Of a DNA stretch of 22,989 bases, positions 19,523 to 22,989 are shown piece after piece. Every line of letters begins with the position of its first letter. The first letter of the stretch is position 1. Source of the DNA: Hysterium pulicare CBS 123377 (lineage: Eukaryota; Ascomycota; Dothideomycetes; Hysteriales; Hysteriaceae). A program made the position numbers and the translations under genes. Under the pieces are notes generated by a model, which was not told the DNA's origin, did not search any database, and saw only the letters and a program-made list of their open reading frames with translations. The stretch spans positions 1 through 22,989 of the forward strand of contig AJFK01000145.1 in NCBI GenBank assembly GCA_000467715.1, read 5' to 3'.

Positions 19523-20399
19523 GCCTGGATGACTGCTGTAGCTGTACCACAGCAGGCCTCACTGTATATATCGCGATCCATTTTCAGGGCGAGCGCAAGG
19601 TCTAGTACAAAGTGCTGTAGTATCTCTACCCAATACAGGGGCCAAGAGTAGACAGAATAGGTATGTCATTTGATTGATAAGAAAATACCTATGAGATAGA
19701 GGGCGATAGGCGGGATAGGCTGAGAAAGTTTCGACGAGATGCATTTATCCACACCATGGCATCTCTAACGCGCGTATATCGCCAGCCGGGTGAACTCCCG
19801 CAAACGCAATGTACTCTGCAATACTACCTGGCGTGGGTACAAAAGTTACCATTTCAGAGGGTGCGTCGTATTCTCTGCACACAGTCGTTGTTCAATTCTT
19901 ATACGCTTGATCGTAACGAGAAGTTTGGAAATTTAGCTTGGCTTGGCCATCCCCTTGAAAACATTGCCCGGGATAGTTGTCTCGCCCTCTACACGCCAGG
20001 TTGTAAGGTATTTGTACAAGGCAGCCGACAACTATTGCATGGTGTTTCGGCGAAGAACGTCTATGGTTGGATGGCGTCGGTGCTGCGTTTGTATTCGCGC
20101 GTCAGCTCGCATGGAAAACTCGCCTACGGAGGGCCATTATTCTGGAGCGGTATTTTGCAGTCGCCATTACATTCTTCCATGTACACCACGGATTCGACAA
20201 GTCTTTTGAGTTGGGGGTTGTCGCAGATGAGACGCTGCGTAGAAAACATGAGGGTGTCCTGGCAACCAAAGCGCAGAAGAATCGAGACCTGCATTGGATT
20301 CTCTTTGTTTGACAGGTACTAGCTACGACATTCTATAGGACACCTAGTGGGTGAGAGGGTAAGGAGATGAAGGAAGTTTGCGGCGAGAATCGGTTTCAT
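19523..20399. other. Uncertain stretch with a long but unassigned open frame
   Basis: Plus strand 19756-20322 is open for 188 codons from an ATG, and two shorter frames overlap it. No domain, signal peptide or repeat is recognised in any of them. It directly precedes the LINE relic on the same strand and could be part of that element's decayed body, but I see no endonuclease or zinc-knuckle motif to prove it. Confidence 0.3.
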
Positions 20400-20705
20400 G
20401 CAGCATCAACGTCATCGGCCTTGCAATGCCCTAAAGTCCGAGGCTCGCCCTCACTAACTACCTCTATACCGCTGCTCAGCACCTTGGGAAAGACGCTGGA
20501 ACACGTTGTCGCAGAACGACTACGGTACCTCTTCGAGAGAACATCCTCCCCCTAAGACACTATGGAGGATGAAAGGGACACCCACAGAAGGACGCCTTGC
20601 ATGATGTAGTAGAAGAGGTCTACCAGGTATAGAGCAAGGGGCTAGTCGCTTCAATCCTCTCCACGAGAGCGGCAATCAACGCGGACACCACATATCGTCG
20701 TTCAT
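20400..20705 (+). pseudogene. Tad-type LINE reverse-transcriptase relic
   Basis: The segment IPLLSTLGKTLEHVVAERLR followed by YLFERTSSP matches the RT start of fungal non-LTR retrotransposons, where a RPI(A/S)LL-type motif precedes this Lys-Leu-Glu helix. After a frameshift, DALHDVVEEVYQV, a stop, then SKGLVASIL continue in the order expected before the first catalytic Asp block. The stop sits where a Trp (TGG) is usual, giving TAG. The element is cut off on both sides within a few hundred bases, and the catalytic motifs are not present. The strand is plus. Confidence 0.75.
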
Positions 20706-20769
20706 AGGAGAGCGTTCCTTTGCCACGCGTCCTCAACTGACTTTAGTGCTACAGGGTTGACCTAGAACC

Positions 20770-21235
20770 AAATATGGAGGATACAGACACCCCGGTAGAA
20801 TACCAACTAGCTCAAGAAAGTGAAGGGTTTCGACCAGAATGCTATAAAGCCCTCATTTTTCTACTCTCCTGTAGATGGCCGGCATTGGCCTGTGGAACTC
20901 AAACTTGCAGGCCTTGTCTAGCTGCAAGGAAAACCCGTCACCGTATTGAGGCCGCACTGGAAACATATATCTTTAAGATTATTCCGCCATCGTGGCAATT
21001 GAATCTATGGCCTACAATGATGAACTAACTGAGCAAGCTTAAATTCATAGCTCGCATACAGATACGTTGGAAGACGTGGGACACGCGTTCCACATAACAC
21101 TTATCGAGATGACCTTCAAGGACGCTTACCAAGAAGACCTTACCTGAAAGCAAGTCATGAAAGTCGTATCCGGCGCTCCGATGACAACAATGATGCAACT
21201 CGCCCGCTGCGAGGATTGTGCGCATCACTACGTTC
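20770..21235 (+). pseudogene. Probable further retroelement debris
   Basis: An 84-codon frame (20774-21028) contains CRPCLAARKTRHRIEAALET and WQLNLWP. Frame-shifted pieces downstream include DTLEDVGHAFHITLIEMTFK and DAYQEDL. They read smoothly into the Gypsy integrase relic on the same strand, so they may belong to the same or a neighbouring element. I cannot name the domain. Confidence 0.35.
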
Positions 21236-21796
21236 CTTAACGGAGGGATTTTCCGTCCGGCGCACAATAAGGATTTCCCCCAAGACTTTCGGCGGACGTA
21301 AAGATCAATCGCTCGAACACTTAAATCTTACATTAAGCACTGTCCAGCGTGCATCCTGAACTCCACGCACCGTCATGCGCTCTATGGAAATTTAGAACCT
21401 ATCGACAGCCCCGACGTTCCCTTTCACACGACTTGCATTGACCTTGTGACATACCTACCTCCAACCGCGGCAAGCTTTGACACTTATGTCTGTCACTCGT
21501 AACGAATCTGAGAAACTGCTCCTTGTCCCAGGGTGTATAAATTGGTCAGCGGAATCGTGGAGCGTATATCTCACCCGGGGACTCATCTCAGATCGCGATC
21601 GACGTTTCATAAACGAAATTTGGAAAGCGATGTTTTTAAGGACGCGAACAGCATTCTTGACATCAACAGTATCAGGACATTCCAATACTCCGAAGCGGAA
21701 TGGACGAGAGCGCTTCCACATATTCACTTTACATTGAATAGCAGCAAGAACGCCTTGACCGCGGTTTCTCTTGGTCTCTTGGTGAATACCTCATAG
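21236..21796 (+). pseudogene. Ty3/Gypsy integrase relic
   Basis: Pieces in three frames follow a Gypsy integrase. A zinc-binding-like IKHCPACILNSTHRHALYG (about 21332-21388) comes first. The first core Asp block, TCIDLVTYLPPTA, lies near 21431-21470. Then come LLLVPGCINWSAESW and ISDRDRRFINEIWKAMF with the second Asp (21585-21635). Last is EWTRALPHIHFTLNSSKNAL (21698-21760). The stretch that should carry the third catalytic residue (the HPQTDGQ-type block with Glu) is deleted between about 21665 and 21690. Frameshifts and stops are present. The element has no recognisable LTRs here and is inactive. Confidence 0.8.
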
Positions 21797-22900
21797 GCCG
21801 AAATCTAGACCATCCATCAGCAGCCCTGGCAAGCCTGCTAGCTAGGGATTTCTGGGACATGCCTATGCAGCCCTCGCCACAACATGGATATCGTGTACAC
21901 GGCCAACTACCAAGCATGACAGCCAAAGAACCGGCCCCTTCTGAGTGTTTAAGTGATGAAGGTTGATTGTAGAAATTATGGAGGGCGGTGGCATGCAAAG
22001 ACCTCTGCAAGACGCTATGACTTTATCTGAGTGAAGATCAGTGCAGGTAAAGGACCCAAAGAGACGCAACTTCGGATCCCATTCCAAGCGCTACCATCAT
22101 GGAATAAGAGACTAGTGGAGGCATACCAGCCAAACACTCAACAGCACCTCAGACGACGGACCCATAAGATAGCGCAGATACGCAAACCGTAGCCCGAAGA
22201 TATAAAGAGTACAGAGCTCGTGGCCATCAAGGCCGAAATGCAGTAAGCGTTTGAGTATTCCTCTAATTGTATACGACTCAGTAGCAACCTGTGTCATCTG
22301 CGGTCCAAGATGTATGAGGGAACGATGAGCGCCAAAATCAACAAAATCATTGCTGCAGCCGAAACGGACTATTTGATGCTCACGAGCAAAATGTCATTAC
22401 TATTAGAGCAAACTATTATGTGTGTTGACCATCCTATGGGCATATCTCCACCGGAATCAGTGACCTGTATACGTTCGTTCCTCATGACGCAACATACTCA
22501 TCTTCCGGTACGGCAAGAACCGTGTCTCCTGCAACCTCCCACAGCGCGTTCATCACAGCGTAGCTCGTGTATTAATGGTCGTATTAGGATCTCCCATTGA
22601 TTACGTTTTGTTGTGGCGAGTGTTCGTCCGCTGCTCCGTCTCCTCCACCGCGTTGGGAGTTCCGAATGCTCTCGCGAGACACTTGACAGCTCCTGGCATG
22701 TGAATATGCGACCGATGTAACCCACTAACATCTTGATCAAATATTCGCTGTAGTTCTTTTCCCCAATGTGTAGGATGGAATACGGGTGTTCTATCAAGCT
22801 TACATAAGTGGAGAGCAAGGCATACTCAATCTCAGAGCTATATAGCTAATAGTAGTGTACTCCTTACAGTACCTATCCAACTACTCAAATATCTAAACTA
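21797..22900. other. Degenerate stretch, no supported gene
   Basis: The first 150 bp may be the decayed continuation of the Gypsy relic. Open frames of 61-106 codons on both strands (for example plus 22310-22600) have no recognisable domain. No LTR, tRNA or other element could be supported. 22830-22900 grades into AT-rich repeats. Confidence 0.35.
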
Positions 22901-22989
22901 TATATAGCTATTAAAGAGTTTTAATAATTATATAGCTATTAAAAAGTTTAAATAATTATTAGAATTAATAATTGCTAGAATTAATAATT
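22901..22989. repeat. AT-rich tandem repeats at the right edge
   Basis: Two repeat types follow each other. A 28-bp unit starting TATATAGCTATTAAA is present twice (22901-22928 and 22929-22956). A 16-bp unit (AGAATTAATAATTGCT) is present once in full and once in part (22961-22976 and 22977-22989). The second type recurs at positions 1-24 of the window in the same orientation. Confidence 0.8.

Noticed and set aside
19756-20322. 188-codon plus-strand frame as a gene
   Set aside because: No domain, signal peptide or codon preference; overlapping frames are also open and it abuts a LINE relic. It is described as unassigned and not called a CDS.
1-22989. A Starship, Polinton or other giant mobile element spanning the window because the ends share a repeat
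   Set aside because: No tyrosine recombinase, DNA polymerase B, retroviral-type integrase outside the Gypsy relic, or capsid-like gene was seen, and the end repeat is low-complexity.
1-22989. CRISPR arrays, tRNA or rRNA genes
   Set aside because: The repeat arrays lack regular unique spacers and associated genes, and no cloverleaf with a convincing T-arm was found. A GGTTCGA-like word near 10548 (minus strand) does not have a pairing stem.

Overview
The window looks like a gene-poor, transposon-littered stretch of a filamentous ascomycete (Pezizomycotina) genome. The support is the 50-65 bp introns with GT(A/G)AGT donors, TATA boxes about 110-130 bp upstream of start codons, fungal-type protein families, and relics of three retroelement classes (Copia, Tad-type LINE, Ty3/Gypsy) with stop codons that fit CpA-to-TpA mutation (RIP-like). 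A Leotiomycete-type plant-associated fungus is a guess from resemblance only.

Layout. 1-2169: AT-rich edge and degenerate DNA with no gene I can defend. 2170-3209 (-): an intact two-exon NmrA/isoflavone-reductase-like oxidoreductase. 3797-4665 (+): a broken short-chain dehydrogenase gene. 5030-5400 and 7770-8100: repetitive DNA full of short GAAGC/GCTTC hairpins. 6741-7287 (+): a three-exon gene for a 107-residue secreted protein with ten cysteines. 8170-8490: a degenerate satellite built on a roughly 35-bp palindrome. 9788-10107 (-): a doubtful small spliced gene. 10650-12572 (-): an intronless 640-residue coiled-coil protein with 60-residue tandem repeats and an unassigned C-terminal domain. 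14580-15195 (-): relic of a fungal regulator-like gene. 15497-15672: a GCTGGCGAA minisatellite. 16127-16843 (+): an uncharacterised fungal protein with a recent internal 63-bp duplication. 17858-17974: a MITE-like inverted-repeat element related to the 8.2-kb satellite. 18480-21800: Copia reverse transcriptase (-), Tad-type LINE reverse transcriptase (+) and Gypsy integrase (+) relics. 21800-22989: featureless, ending in AT-rich tandem repeats that match the first bases of the window.

The four intact-looking genes (oxidoreductase, secreted cysteine-rich protein, coiled-coil protein, uncharacterised 238-residue protein) do not form an obvious pathway or cluster. They are separated by kilobases of decayed sequence, which is typical of the rapidly evolving repeat-rich compartments where fungal effector candidates are often found. 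The items most worth follow-up are the cysteine-rich secreted protein, the repeat-containing coiled-coil protein with an orphan domain, and the palindrome family shared by the satellite and the MITE.
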